Shown: positions 57,116 to 64,000 of the stretch, in pieces
How positions within the stretch are numbered: position 1 is the stretch's first letter
Layout of the letters: the number at the start of each line of letters is the position of its first letter
From: Hyphomonadaceae bacterium
Lineage (GTDB): Bacteria > Pseudomonadota > Alphaproteobacteria > Caulobacterales > Hyphomonadaceae
DNA length: 64,000 nucleotides
NCBI GenBank assembly: GCA_024743315.1
Contig: JANSWU010000001.1
Location: forward strand, 496,001-560,000
Direction of reading: 5' to 3'
Translations under genes and position numbers: made by a program
The notes under the pieces: model-generated
What the model was told of the DNA's origin: nothing
Databases searched by the model: none
What the model saw: only the letters and a program-made list of their open reading frames with translations

Positions 57116-57146
57116 AAGTCTGTTGCGGCTGAATTAAGACAGACTT
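57116..57146. promoter_or_regulatory. Inverted repeat AAGTCTGT-N15-ACAGACTT in divergent spacer
   Basis: Two perfect 8-bp arms (57116-57123 and 57139-57146) lie between the divergent IalB and ECF sigma genes. Spacing of about two helical turns from centre to centre suits a dimeric regulator; a stable stem-loop in an RNA is the alternative. Confidence 0.4.
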
Positions 57147-57242
57147 GATTAACGGGTGATTATGACTTTGTTGTCTCGCAACGGTTGCAATTCTTCTCAT
57201 TTGGGCGCTTTATACGAGTGTGAAGCGGCGCAGGGGAAACAC

Positions 57243-57821
57243 GTGTCCCTCGAAACCACAGGTAGTGACCCGTCCGAACGGGAGCGACTTGCCGACTGTG
57301 TCGAGCAAATCGCTTCTGCGCGCTCGCGCCCTGCCTTCGCTGAAGTCTTCGAATATTTCGCGCCGCGCCTCAAAAGCTATTTAATGCGTTTGGGCAGTGA
57401 CCCATCGGCAGCTGAAGAGATTATGCAAGAAGTCATGCTCAATGTCTGGCGCAAAGCCGAGCAATATGACCGCCGCCAAGCCTCTGTTTCGACCTGGATC
57501 TTCCGGATTGCCCGCAATCGCCGGATCGATAGCCTACGCCGAAATAATAAGCCAGAGCTGGATGCTGAGGATCCGATGCTGCAACCAGTCGAGGCCGAGC
57601 AACCGGATATCACGGTCAACCGCGCCCAGATCGAAGTAAAAGTCCGGGAAGTCATTGAGACGCTTCCGGAGGAGCAATTAGTGCTGCTCAAAGCGGCCTT
57701 TTATGAAGGCCTGTCTCACTCCGAAATTGCCAAGACTTATGGCCTTCCTCTCGGGACAGTGAAGTCCCGCATTCGCCTCGCATTCATGCGGCTTCGAGGC
57801 TCATTGGAACGCGACCATTAA
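57243..57821 (+). CDS. ECF RNA polymerase sigma factor (RpoE/ECF11-like)
   Basis: A 192-residue group IV sigma factor. Region 2 includes FEYFAPRLKSYLMRLGSDPS and AAEEIMQEVMLNVWRKAEQY, with WIFRIARNRRIDSLRR; region 4 includes LPEEQLVLLKAAFYEGLSHS and EIAKTYGLPLGTVKSRIRLA. I prefer GTG 57243 (AGGGG upstream); the frame begins at GTG 57156 and ATG 57162, which would add a poorly conserved extension. Together with the ChrR-like gene 99 bases downstream it matches the RpoE-ChrR (ECF11) module that answers singlet oxygen in Rhodobacter. The stimulus here is not proven. Confidence 0.9.
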   Translation: MSLETTGSDPSERERLADCVEQIASARSRPAFAEVFEYFAPRLKSYLMRLGSDPSAAEEIMQEVMLNVWRKAEQYDRRQASVSTWIFRIARNRRIDSLRRNNKPELDAEDPMLQPVEAEQPDITVNRAQIEVKVREVIETLPEEQLVLLKAAFYEGLSHSEIAKTYGLPLGTVKSRIRLAFMRLRGSLERDH

Positions 57822-57920
57822 CGAGAACACTGCAATCTGGGGCTGCATTTGCTTGACGATAACCTTGATCCGACAATATCGCCAAAAGAGAGTGATAGTT
57901 TTGAGGAGGCCGCCAAGCCC

Positions 57921-58598
57921 ATGGGCAAAGCGACGATCAGCGATTTTGGCGAGATTTATAGCAGCTATGCGGCCGGGTGCTTGGACCCGGCGTTCAGCCT
58001 GCTCGTGGAAACTCAAGCCGCTTTGCGTCCGGATGTGAAGCGCGCCGTGGCGCGCGCTGAAACCATTGCTGGCGTGTTCCTTGAAACCGAAGCCAAGGCG
58101 GAATTGAGCGCTGGCGCCATTGATAAAGCCATGGCGATGATTGACGCATTCGAAGCGGGCGAAGCGCCCGCGACACGCGCCAATGCAATCCACCTCGCCG
58201 GTGAAGGCCTGGACGAATTGCTGGCCCTGCCAGAGCCTCTGCGCGAAACCGCACTGACCTCGTTCCAGACAAATAAATGGCAAGGCCTGACGCAAGGCAT
58301 TCGGCGCCTGAAACTGGACGCGGGCAGCGACGCCGAGGTGGAACTGTATCGGATTGAACCCGGCTGCACGGTTCCCCGCCACAGCCATTCCGGAAGCGAA
58401 TTTACGCTCGTCGTGTCGGGCGGTTTCAGCGATGAAAGCGGCAGCTTCGGCCCCGGCGATATCAGCCTCAAAGGCCCAGAAGACGTGCATCAGCCAACCG
58501 GCGACATGGATGGCGTCTGCTTTGCTCTGGCGGTTCGCGAAGGCGGATTACGATTCACTGGCGTTATGGGTCTGGTCCAGCGCCTCGTCGGTCAATAG
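57921..58598 (+). CDS. ChrR-like cupin anti-sigma factor lacking ASD zinc ligands
   Basis: A 225-residue protein. The C-terminal cupin keeps the ChrR-type metal site: PRHSHSGSEFTLVVSGGF (HxHx4E) and EDVHQP (His). The N-terminal anti-sigma region, SSYAAGCLDPAFSLLVETQA followed by ALRPDVKRAVAR, aligns with Rhodobacter ChrR but lacks all four zinc ligands: no histidine near the start, and Gln, Arg and Val where ChrR has His-x3-Cys-x2-Cys. ATG 57921 has GAGGAGG 11 bases upstream; a TTG start at 57849 is possible. It should bind the sigma factor and release it on stress, but the zinc-free domain makes the mechanism uncertain. Confidence 0.85.
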   Translation: MGKATISDFGEIYSSYAAGCLDPAFSLLVETQAALRPDVKRAVARAETIAGVFLETEAKAELSAGAIDKAMAMIDAFEAGEAPATRANAIHLAGEGLDELLALPEPLRETALTSFQTNKWQGLTQGIRRLKLDAGSDAEVELYRIEPGCTVPRHSHSGSEFTLVVSGGFSDESGSFGPGDISLKGPEDVHQPTGDMDGVCFALAVREGGLRFTGVMGLVQRLVGQ

Positions 58599-58607
58599 GC
58601 CGAGCGT

Positions 58608-58946
58608 TTATCGCACAATTTCAAACTTGCGTGTTTCGAACACGGTCAGCACCTGTTTCAGGTCGCGCCCGCGCTTCAGAATTTGTCCCTGAGCCCCCAG
58701 CACCGCATACGCCCCCTGCATTCGCGCAAGCGCCGGGGTTTTCAAAACGGTCCAGTTAGGCGTTTCGGCGTGGCGCTTAAAAATCGCAAAAACGGCCTGA
58801 TCCTTGTGCGCCCCAATGGCATAATCTTTGGCCTGACCGGACATCACCAAACGCCCGTAAACATCTAAAATCATGCCCATTTCGTCGCGCTGAAAGGCAA
58901 TTTTGAGCGTTTGAGGGGTTTTTTTCAGGGGTGTAATTTTGCTCAT
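58608..58946 (-). CDS. DUF2794 domain-containing protein
   Basis: A 112-residue soluble protein matching DUF2794, a small family of alphaproteobacteria. Visible conserved parts are LDVYGRLVMSGQAKDYAIGA, QAVFAIFKRHAETPNW and GQILKRGRDLKQVLTVFE. It is convergent with the ChrR-like gene. Function unknown; the family is widespread in the class, which suggests a housekeeping role. Confidence 0.85.
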   Translation of the reverse strand: MSKITPLKKTPQTLKIAFQRDEMGMILDVYGRLVMSGQAKDYAIGAHKDQAVFAIFKRHAETPNWTVLKTPALARMQGAYAVLGAQGQILKRGRDLKQVLTVFETRKFEIVR

Positions 58947-59299
58947 GCAGCTCGTATTCGTTACAGCGCCAACAGGTGTGACGCATTTTTAATACAGATT
59001 AGGGCAGATTTGCCCCATTCGCGCCTTGCAGCGGTCACCGATTAGCATCAGTTTGCAATTGTCGGGCGGCGAAGTCTAGCAGTCTTTCCGGACCCATCAG
59101 CCCCCCCAGCCCCCCGGGGCGACTGTTTTGAGCCGCTCGACACTTACCTCCCACATATTCGGATCAATGCAATCGGATGAAGTTCGTCGCGAAGGTTCGC
59201 ATGAACAGAAATTTAGCTGCACCCTTTTGGTGATCCCTTTACTGGCCTGCGCTAGCGAATAGGCCTAACCGGTAACCGGAAGTAAGCTGCGACACCCTG
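58947..59299. other. Intergenic region with a C-rich tract and a small hairpin
   Basis: A 353-base divergent spacer between DUF2794 and the ABC operon. It contains a short hairpin GGGCA-GATT-TGCCC (near 59010), a C-tract region with G-quadruplex potential on the minus strand (listed separately) and a tandem AACCGG near the downstream end. I see no ORF, tRNA or terminator in it. It should hold promoters for both flanking units. Confidence 0.6.
59093..59115 (-). other. Potential G-quadruplex motif
   Basis: On the minus strand the sequence reads as G6, CT, G7, CTGAT, GGG, which satisfies four runs of three or more guanines with short loops. A CCCCGGGG palindrome adjoins it. In a window where homopolymer runs of this length are rare, this is notable; formation in the cell is unproven. 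Confidence 0.4.
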
Positions 59300-60025
59300 A
59301 TGCTCGATCTGCAACATCTCAGAAAGTCTTTTGGCGACCATATCGCGGTGGCCGATCTGAGCTTTCATTTGGACAAAGGCGAAGTGCTCGGCTTTCTCGG
59401 CCAGAATGGCGCTGGCAAGTCGACCACAATGCGGATGGTGGCTGGCGTGCTCGAACCGGATGGCGGCGACGCGCAGATCAATGGCCACTCGATTACTTCT
59501 GCGCGCCGCGAGGCCCAGAGCCAAATCGGCTATCTGCCGGAAGGCGCACCGCTCTATCGCGACATGACCCCCGTGACCTTTCTGCGCTTCATGGCCGACG
59601 CGCACGGTCTGTCGCGCGTCCAGCGTAAAAACGCCGTTGAGCGTGTGATCGCCGATGCCCGGATTGCCAATGTCGCCGGCAAGCCGATTTCGGCCTTATC
59701 AAAAGGCTACCGTCGGCGCGTCGGCCTCGCCGCAGCCTTGATCCACGATCCCGCGATCCTGCTTCTGGATGAACCAACCGATGGCCTCGATCCAGTGCAG
59801 AAACGTGCGGTTCGAGCCCTGGTCGCGCGCATGGCGCCAGAGAAAGCGATCGTCATCTCAACCCATACGCTGGACGAAGTCCCGGCCATGTGCTCGCGTG
59901 TGATCGTCATCGACAAAGGCGAAGTCGTAGCCGACCAAACCCCGAACGCGCTCGCCGCGAGCCAGCCCGGCGGGCTGGAAGAGGCGTTCATCGCGCTCGC
60001 AGATACGCGTGAGGCGGTCTCATGA
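59300..60025 (+). CDS. ABC transporter ATP-binding protein (GldA-like)
   Basis: A 241-residue ABC ATPase: Walker A GQNGAGKSTTMRMVAGVL, signature LSKGYRRRVGLAAALIHDP, Walker B ILLLDEPTDGLDPVQK. It pairs with the ABC-2 permease encoded next (four-base overlap) and the GldG-like protein after it. Systems of this type (GldAFG) were named from Flavobacterium gliding, but they occur widely in non-gliding bacteria; the substrate here is unknown. The ribosome binding site is weak. Confidence 0.92.
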   Translation: MLDLQHLRKSFGDHIAVADLSFHLDKGEVLGFLGQNGAGKSTTMRMVAGVLEPDGGDAQINGHSITSARREAQSQIGYLPEGAPLYRDMTPVTFLRFMADAHGLSRVQRKNAVERVIADARIANVAGKPISALSKGYRRRVGLAAALIHDPAILLLDEPTDGLDPVQKRAVRALVARMAPEKAIVISTHTLDEVPAMCSRVIVIDKGEVVADQTPNALAASQPGGLEEAFIALADTREAVS

Positions 60026-60786
60026 TGTCGCAATGGCAAGGTACCCTGACCGGGCTGCGCGCCGCCTGGCGCCGCGAAATCTCGGCCTATTTCGCAACCC
60101 CGCTTGCTTATGTTTTTGTCGCCATCTTCCTGCTTGTTCTTGGTGTTTTTACCTGGGACTTATCCCGCTTTTTTGACACGGGTGCCGCGGATCTGGGTCC
60201 ATTCTTCTACTGGCACCCCTGGCTTTTCATGATGTTCATGCCAGCCCTCGCCATGCGCCTCTGGTCGGAAGAAACCAGCCAGGGCACGGCTGAGCTTCTG
60301 CTCGCGTTGCCGGTCAGCCTACCGGGCCTGGTAATCGGCAAATTGCTGGCCGCTTGGACGGTTGCGGCGCTGGCACTGGCGCTGACCGTACCGTGGTGGA
60401 TTGCCGTCAATATTCTCGGGCCTGCAGACAATGCCGCGATCGCTGTGACTTATATGATGAGCCTGATCATGGCGGGGGCTTATCTGGCCATTGGGGCGGC
60501 CGTCTCGGCGCTGACGCGTAGCGCTGTGCTCGCCTTTGTCATCGGCGTGCTCGTTGCTTTCATTCTCACGGCAGCTGGCTGGCCGCTGGTCTCCGGCGCC
60601 GTCGCCGATCTGCTCGGACCAAGTGCCGGAGACGCAATCGCGCAATTTTCGTTCTTAACGCACTTTGAAACCGCCCAACGCGGCGTGTTGGAATTGCGCG
60701 GCCTGATCTTCTTCTTCGGCTTTATCGCTCTGTGCGTCGCGCTGAACACGCTGTTTGTCAGCCATCGCCGCGGAGGCGCGCAATGA
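60022..60786 (+). CDS. ABC-2 type permease (GldF-like)
   Basis: A 254-residue permease with about six transmembrane helices (starting with TPLAYVFVAIFLLVLGVFTW) and the conserved MPALAMRLWSEETSQGTAEL segment of GldF/NosY-like ABC-2 permeases. It overlaps the ATPase gene by four bases and the GldG-like gene by four bases, so the three are translationally coupled. It should export, or act on, an unknown envelope substrate. Confidence 0.9.
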   Translation: MMSQWQGTLTGLRAAWRREISAYFATPLAYVFVAIFLLVLGVFTWDLSRFFDTGAADLGPFFYWHPWLFMMFMPALAMRLWSEETSQGTAELLLALPVSLPGLVIGKLLAAWTVAALALALTVPWWIAVNILGPADNAAIAVTYMMSLIMAGAYLAIGAAVSALTRSAVLAFVIGVLVAFILTAAGWPLVSGAVADLLGPSAGDAIAQFSFLTHFETAQRGVLELRGLIFFFGFIALCVALNTLFVSHRRGGAQ

Positions 60787-62675
60787 GTCCGCATCGCTAT
60801 CTGGTATTGGCGAGTGTTCTGCTCGTGGCGATTTTCGGGGCCGCCAATTTGCTCGCGCAAAGCTGGTTCTCAGGGGCCCGTGCGGACTTTACCGAAAACA
60901 ATCTCTACACCCTGTCCGATGGCACGCGCGTCACTCTGAGCGAGCTCGCCGAACCGATCGACCTGACCTTCGTTTATACGCGTAGCGTCGGTCAGGAGTT
61001 TCCTGCTGTGCGCGCCTATGCCGTGCGCGTGCGGGAACTCTTGCAAGCTTATAAGACGCTCGGCGGGCGCAATATTCGCCTGCGTGAGATTGATCCCGCA
61101 CCGTTTTCCGAAGCCGAAGACGAGGCGCTGGCTGCAGGTCTGATTGCGGTCGACACGAACGGCGGCGATCCGCTCTATTTCGGTCTGATCGGGCGCAACG
61201 CCGTCGATGATGAGCGCGTCATTCCGTTTCTTGCCCCCGAACAGGAAACCAGCCTCGAATATGATATTACGCGGATGCTGGCGCGGCTCGATCGCCCAGA
61301 ACCCGCGCGCATTGGCCTATTATCGACCCTGCCCGGGATGAACGCTCTGACCGATGAGGCGGGCTACACTATCCGCCGCGAAATGGCGAAAACCTTCTCG
61401 GTCGAGCTAATCGAAGAGAATTTCACCGAATTGCCGCCAGAAATCGACGTCTTGATGATGGTGCACCCGCCGCGAATGACCGATTGGCAGCTCTGGCAAA
61501 TCGATCAGTTCATCCTGCGCAAAGGTCGGGCGCTGATCTTACTGGATCCAGCGGCCAAAACCGCCCAAGGCACGGGCCCGTTCAATATGACGAACCGGCA
61601 GATTCGTTCGGACCTGGATCGATTTGCTCCGGTCTGGGGCGTGCGTTTGGATGAGGACGCCGTGGCCGATACCGAGACGGCCTTGTCAATCGAAGCTGAC
61701 GCTGGCGAGGGTCGCACAACTGTCTTGCAACACCCCCTCTTTCTCGCTGTCCCGCCGGGCCTGATGGCGCCAAACAATATCATCACCGCGGATATGTCAC
61801 GGACCGTCAATCTCGGCGCGGCGGGTCGGCTGATCCTGAATGATGGCGCGCCGGGACGACGTGAGATCCTGATGCAAACCGGGCCAGCCCCAAGCGCCAT
61901 TCCGGCGGATCGCGCTGCCGTCGAATTGTCCGCCGGTGACACAGTTGGCTTATACGAGGCGGGTGACACGGGCCCGGCGCCGCTTGCGGTTCGCGTCACC
62001 GGGGCATTGGTCAGCGCGTTCCCGGACGGTGCCCCAGTCCCTGACATTCCGGACGATCCAATCTATGCTGAATTGGCGCGCGCCGCGGCTGAGGAAGCGC
62101 CGCCGCATCAGAGCACCAGTTCTGTTGACGCTGATATCATCCTGCTGGCAGACGCCGATATGCTTGATGATGCCCTGCATCTCGACCTTCAAACCGGTGT
62201 TGCCTTTGCCGACAATATGACCTTCGTCTTGAATGCGCTGGACAGCTTGTCTGGGGGATCAGAACTGATGAGTCTTCGAGCTCGAGCCCCCGGACGTCGA
62301 CCGATGGAAACGGTTGATCGTATGCGTGAAGCGGCGCAGACGCGCTTCTTCAGCGAACAGGCCCGTCTGGAAGCGCGCCTAGCGACCTCGCAAGCGCGGC
62401 TCGAAGAATTGCAGTCTGTGGGGGCGACAGGCGGCTTCTTCGATGGCGATGTCAGCGCCGAGCTGAATGATATGGAACGCGAGGAATTGGCGCGCCTGCG
62501 CGAGGATATCGTCACCACGCGGACCCGCCTGCGTCAGATTGAACGTGATTTTCGACGCGACATCGATCAGCTGGAACTCAATTTACGTCTGTTTACAATA
62601 CTCAGTGGCCCGCTTTTGATCGGGGCTTTTGGATTGCTCCTGTTTCTACGCAATCGTCGGAGGGCGAAGCCATGA
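60783..62675 (+). CDS. GldG-like ABC transporter auxiliary protein
   Basis: A 630-residue protein with an N-terminal membrane anchor (about residues 5-25), a large extracytoplasmic ABC_transp_aux region (NLYTLSDGTRVTLSELAEPI, LTFVYTRSVGQEFPAV), coiled-coil sequence in the last 130 residues (about 500-600) and a C-terminal membrane helix (LFTILSGPLLIGAFGLLLFL). GGAGG lies seven bases before ATG 60783; the upstream frame from 60732 overlaps the permease only. It acts with the GldA/GldF-like subunits; the DUF4340 gene follows with a four-base overlap. Confidence 0.9.
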   Translation: MSPHRYLVLASVLLVAIFGAANLLAQSWFSGARADFTENNLYTLSDGTRVTLSELAEPIDLTFVYTRSVGQEFPAVRAYAVRVRELLQAYKTLGGRNIRLREIDPAPFSEAEDEALAAGLIAVDTNGGDPLYFGLIGRNAVDDERVIPFLAPEQETSLEYDITRMLARLDRPEPARIGLLSTLPGMNALTDEAGYTIRREMAKTFSVELIEENFTELPPEIDVLMMVHPPRMTDWQLWQIDQFILRKGRALILLDPAAKTAQGTGPFNMTNRQIRSDLDRFAPVWGVRLDEDAVADTETALSIEADAGEGRTTVLQHPLFLAVPPGLMAPNNIITADMSRTVNLGAAGRLILNDGAPGRREILMQTGPAPSAIPADRAAVELSAGDTVGLYEAGDTGPAPLAVRVTGALVSAFPDGAPVPDIPDDPIYAELARAAAEEAPPHQSTSSVDADIILLADADMLDDALHLDLQTGVAFADNMTFVLNALDSLSGGSELMSLRARAPGRRPMETVDRMREAAQTRFFSEQARLEARLATSQARLEELQSVGATGGFFDGDVSAELNDMEREELARLREDIVTTRTRLRQIERDFRRDIDQLELNLRLFTILSGPLLIGAFGLLLFLRNRRRAKP

Positions 62676-63691
62676 TTGCGGCGCACGCGGAGAAACGAAA
62701 GCGGCGGATTCTCATGCTGACCGGTCTCGCGGTCGGACTTTGGGCCATTCTCGGTCTGACCAGTCTGACACTCGCCCCGGCCAGCGCCACGCATGGCCAA
62801 ATGGGGGCACCGGTGCTGGCGGGTTTCAGTGAGACCCGAATCAATGCCGAACGCATCCGTTTCACCCTGGCCGATGAGCGTTATACATTGCTTCGCACGG
62901 CGACAGGTTGGACTTTGGAAGAGACGGGCGGCTATCCGGTAAGACCGGACAGACTGGCTGGATTGGCTGGCGGACTAGAGACGCTCAGCTTTGACGAAAA
63001 ACGCACCGATGATCCCTATAAGCATGACCGAATCGGACTGGGCGATCCGCTCGAAGGCGGCAATGGCGCCTTAATCGAAGTCACGGACTCTGATGCGAAC
63101 CTGATTCACAGTCTGATTATTGGACGCAAAAATGAGGCGATCTATGTGCGCGACCCGGAAGACGCCCAAACATTTCGCGCAGAGGGCGATTTGCCACCCT
63201 TCTATAACCGTCGCGGCTGGCTGGATCTCGATATTATCGATATTGATCCCTCGGCGATTCGCTCCGTTCGAATAACGGACTCTAACAGTCAAACGCTCTA
63301 TCTGCGGCGCCAGGAGGGGGGCGATGCACGAAGCTTCCGCCCGGCACCACCCAATCAGGATGATCGTCTGATCTCGCGGCTCGCCGCGTCGACCACCGCG
63401 CTGGCGGTGACGCGACTGACGCCAATTGATGTCAAACCCGCCGCGGATCTCACCACCGCTCCGATCGCGGAACATATTAGCGAGACATTTGACGGGCTCG
63501 AAATTGATCTGAAAGCCTATCGCGAGCCAACCGGACTATGGGTCACATTGCGCGCTGTGGAAGCCGGCGAAGGCGCGCGCCGGGCCCAAGCCATCAACGA
63601 AAAAGCCGAGGGTTGGGCATTTCGGATCTCCGATTATGACTTCCAGGATTTCACGCCCGACGTCACCAGCATTGTCCAGCGCAATTTCTAG
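62672..63691 (+). CDS. DUF4340 domain-containing membrane-anchored protein
   Basis: A 339-residue protein with one N-terminal transmembrane helix (about residues 14-33) and a beta-rich periplasmic DUF4340 domain (FTLADERYTLLRTATGWTLE, HSLIIGRKNEAIYVRDPEDA). DUF4340 proteins regularly follow GldG-like genes. It overlaps the GldG-like gene by four bases and the convergent glycosyltransferase by four bases. It is probably a fourth subunit of the same envelope system. Confidence 0.85.
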   Translation: MIAAHAEKRKRRILMLTGLAVGLWAILGLTSLTLAPASATHGQMGAPVLAGFSETRINAERIRFTLADERYTLLRTATGWTLEETGGYPVRPDRLAGLAGGLETLSFDEKRTDDPYKHDRIGLGDPLEGGNGALIEVTDSDANLIHSLIIGRKNEAIYVRDPEDAQTFRAEGDLPPFYNRRGWLDLDIIDIDPSAIRSVRITDSNSQTLYLRRQEGGDARSFRPAPPNQDDRLISRLAASTTALAVTRLTPIDVKPAADLTTAPIAEHISETFDGLEIDLKAYREPTGLWVTLRAVEAGEGARRAQAINEKAEGWAFRISDYDFQDFTPDVTSIVQRNF

Positions 63692-64000
63692 CGCGGCTTG
63701 AGCCAAAGTCCGACGCGCATCACAGGCAAAGCCAGCTCAATCATCAAGCGGTGCCAAGGTCCTCGAGCAAACTTCCGAAAATATCGGGCAAGGCTGTCCG
63801 CCTTGTGACCTGCCACGATCGCGCTGGGTGCGTCAGAGGTTGCGCCATAATGCAGCGCGCCAGCGTTGGGCTGATACATCACGCGCCCGCCGAGCCGCCA
63901 GCAACGCTGGCAGAGATCGACATCTTCGACATGCAGAAAGTAGCCTTCATCAAAGCCATCCAGCGCCGTCAGGCTTTGCTTGTCCGTGAGAAAAAACGCC
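63688..64000 (-). CDS. Family 2 glycosyltransferase, C-terminal part (5' end outside window)
   Basis: The minus-strand frame is open to the window edge, giving 104 residues. It contains TALDGFDEGYFLHVEDVDLC and QRCWRLGGRVMYQPNAGALH, the ED-containing block and following region of WcaA/WbbL-like (rhamnosyltransferase-type) GT2 enzymes. The C-terminus ends with LGLWLKP-like basic sequence (RVGLWLKPR). It probably adds a sugar to a surface polysaccharide. The catalytic N-terminal domain lies outside the window. Confidence 0.85.
   Translation of the reverse strand, partial: AFFLTDKQSLTALDGFDEGYFLHVEDVDLCQRCWRLGGRVMYQPNAGALHYGATSDAPSAIVAGHKADSLARYFRKFARGPWHRLMIELALPVMRVGLWLKPR

Noticed and set aside
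57156-57242. Longer N-terminus of the ECF sigma factor
   Set aside because: The extension is not like known ECF N-termini, and the GTG at 57243 has a better ribosome binding site. I cannot exclude it fully.

Overview
The window looks like a chromosomal segment of a marine-type alphaproteobacterium, most likely of the Caulobacterales/Maricaulales (Hyphomonadaceae-like). This rests on gene families and order: a coiled-coil gene directly before zapA as in Caulobacter, tsaE-amgK-murU-addB-addA-trxA, the trpF-trpB-trpA-accD-folC run, an endonuclease-type MutL, a HIG1-domain protein, DUF2794, an IalB-family protein and an AtpD with an Ala/Pro/Lys-rich N-terminal tract. Genus-level placement is inference. 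I found no tRNA, rRNA, CRISPR array, transposase or integrase.

Layout. 1-6.5 kb: 3' end of mutL, a PAS-GGDEF diguanylate cyclase, an aspartate aminotransferase, uvrC, and a cobalamin adenosyltransferase with a HIG1 protein. 6.5-11.7 kb: a zinc locus. A Zrg-like operon (His-rich DUF2796 lipoprotein, ABC ATPase, FtsX-type permease, DUF3299 lipoprotein) diverges from a ZIP transporter and a HupE/UreJ-type protein, with a Zur-box-like site between them. 11.8-16.4 kb: an unknown exported protein, transketolase, the zauP-like/zapA cell-division pair with a coupled glycosyltransferase, then an AT-rich spacer with three palindromes and a candidate small RNA whose terminator loop carries an anti-Shine-Dalgarno sequence. 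16.4-23.2 kb: acyl-CoA metabolism (dehydrogenase, crotonase, acyl-CoA ligase), a TauE/SafE exporter and an HTH/DUF2975 pair. 23.4-28.8 kb: the F1 ATP synthase operon atpHAGDC. Here the atpD frame is extended by a four-cysteine domain plus linker, and two REP-like hairpins split atpD from atpC. 28.8-32.5 kb: a thioesterase, a ferredoxin/ferredoxin-reductase pair and a Cys/Met-metabolism PLP enzyme. 32.5-41.7 kb: overlapping tsaE, amgK, murU, addB and addA, then trxA. 41.8-48.7 kb: an SDR, then folC, accD, trpA, cutA, satD, trpB and trpF on the minus strand, with a palindromic operator cluster between trpB and satD. 48.8-57 kb: a DUF481 outer-membrane protein, a 1721-residue multidomain outer-membrane protein, a secreted DUF11 protein and an IalB-family protein. 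57.1-58.9 kb: an ECF sigma/ChrR-like anti-sigma pair and a DUF2794 protein. 59.3-64 kb: a GldA/GldF/GldG-like ABC system with a DUF4340 protein, and the C-terminal end of a glycosyltransferase cut by the window.

Strongest candidates for something undescribed: the in-frame fusion of a Cys4 domain to the ATP synthase beta subunit with two well-placed ribosome binding sites; the satD gene inside the trp operon with its own 20-bp palindromes; the giant outer-membrane protein with its DUF11 partner; a ChrR-like anti-sigma factor lacking all zinc ligands of its sigma-binding domain; and the anti-SD candidate sRNA.
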